Positions 63,752 through 64,000 of a stretch of DNA of 64,000 nucleotides are shown here, piece after piece. The position numbers were made by a program, and so were the translations under genes. Source of the DNA: Firm-04 sp964463355 (GTDB lineage Bacteria > Bacillota > Clostridia > Oscillospirales > Ruminococcaceae); the NCBI GenBank assembly GCA_964463355.1, contig CAYXBP010000001.1, positions 124,001 to 188,000 on the forward strand. The letters run 5' to 3'. Numbering within the stretch: the first letter of the stretch is position 1; every line of letters starts with the position of its first letter. The notes beneath the pieces were generated by a model, which saw nothing but the letters and a program-made list of their open reading frames with translations, did not search any database and was not told the origin of the DNA.

Positions 63752-63953
63752 TAAAAAGAACTTCTTCATAAGAACCTTCCTGAAATCGGCATCAGGCGGG
63801 GGTGAGTAAGTATCTCGCCTGTATACCGGTTTTCTAATCTACTTAACCCGGCGATTTGTTATTCACTGTGAAGGAATTCTTTGAGATTGGGCGTGACCTC
63901 CGTATCCGAAGGAGTGTTCATAGCCAGTTTACATCGGAAAGGATGTGTGTCCA
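63752..63953 (+). promoter_or_regulatory. Long structured leader at the right edge
   Basis: One clear long stem: GAAATCGG and CAGGCG (63782-63798) pair with CGCCTG and CCGGTTTTC (63816-63834) across a small internal loop. The loop region includes a GTG (63802) that opens an 11-codon frame ending at TAA 63835-63837; it might be a leader peptide but its ribosome site is poor. A weaker CTCC/GGAG hairpin is near 63896-63914. No known riboswitch or T-box motif is recognised. AAAGGA lies before the ATG. Confidence 0.4.
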
Positions 63954-64000
63954 ATGGATACAGAGCAGTTTTCCGTTCGGTTTCCGGCGGCTTATACTCG
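63954..64000 (+). CDS. Start of a gene cut by the window edge, unknown product
   Basis: ATG 63954 with GAAAGGATG 10 bases upstream begins MDTEQFSVRFPAAYT. Fifteen codons are not enough to name a family. A consensus promoter and a 200-base structured leader precede it, so it is probably a real, regulated gene. Confidence 0.6.
   Translation, partial: MDTEQFSVRFPAAYT

Overview
The window comes from a Gram-positive anaerobe of the Ruminococcus/Oscillospiraceae type. The evidence is consensus TTGACA/TATAAT promoters with 16-17 base spacers, strong AGGAGG ribosome sites, frequent TTG and GTG starts, a CCA-less tRNA gene, and a secreted GH5 glycanase ending in a type I dockerin, the hallmark of cellulosome-forming Ruminococcus and Clostridium. 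A cellulolytic Ruminococcus is the best guess; the species is not claimed.

Layout. 1-9.0 kb (+) is a carbohydrate ABC-transport operon with a substrate-binding protein (cut by the window edge), two separate permease pairs, an NHL/TPR membrane protein, a Yip1-like membrane protein and a large secreted DUF5696-type protein; no ATPase is encoded here. 9.3-11.6 kb (-) holds a BaiN/HI0933-type flavoprotein and a zinc-ribbon membrane protein. 11.9-15.2 kb (+) is one 1073-residue protein that looks like a string of LSm-like and cold-shock-like beta-barrels joined by helical repeats, behind a structured 5' leader. 15.3-16.8 kb (+) is a polar amino-acid ABC permease/ATPase pair. 17.0-20.9 kb (-) is a glycolytic operon (pgk, a small membrane protein, tpiA, gpmI). 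21.1-22.3 kb (-) carries two related lipoproteins, followed by tRNA-Val(CAC).

22.9-28.9 kb (+) contains an SGNH-esterase lipoprotein, a membrane protein, aspS, a TPR protein and a CNNM/CorC-type protein. 29.2-42.9 kb (+) is a surface-polysaccharide locus: Wzz-like protein, DegT aminotransferase, initiating sugar-phosphate transferase, LicD, IspD/TarI-type cytidylyltransferase, SDR epimerase, Stealth phosphotransferase, Wzy-like polymerase, pyruvyltransferase, Wzx flippase, Fe-S F420-hydrogenase-beta-like protein and a frameshifted acyltransferase. The LicD, cytidylyltransferase and Stealth genes together suggest a glycan with phosphodiester linkages. The central part is visibly more AT-rich than its flanks.

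43.0-45.3 kb has a lipoprotein (-) and a LacI-family regulator (+). 45.4-59.7 kb is a nearly complete Gram-positive type IV pilus locus (PilC, a PilM-PilN fusion, PilO, a 976-residue PilX-like protein, two minor prepilins, prepilin peptidase on the opposite strand, PilB, PilT, two pilins). It starts behind a structured leader RNA and contains intra-operon hairpins. Directly next to it, convergent, is the dockerin-bearing GH5 enzyme (59.8-61.6 kb, -), which suggests a link between pili and plant-fibre adhesion. 61.9-63.5 kb (-) has an SseB-like protein, a candidate stand-alone non-coding RNA (possibly 6S RNA) with its own promoter and terminator, and a DUF1292 protein with a Cys/Asp tail. The window ends in a structured leader and the first codons of another gene.
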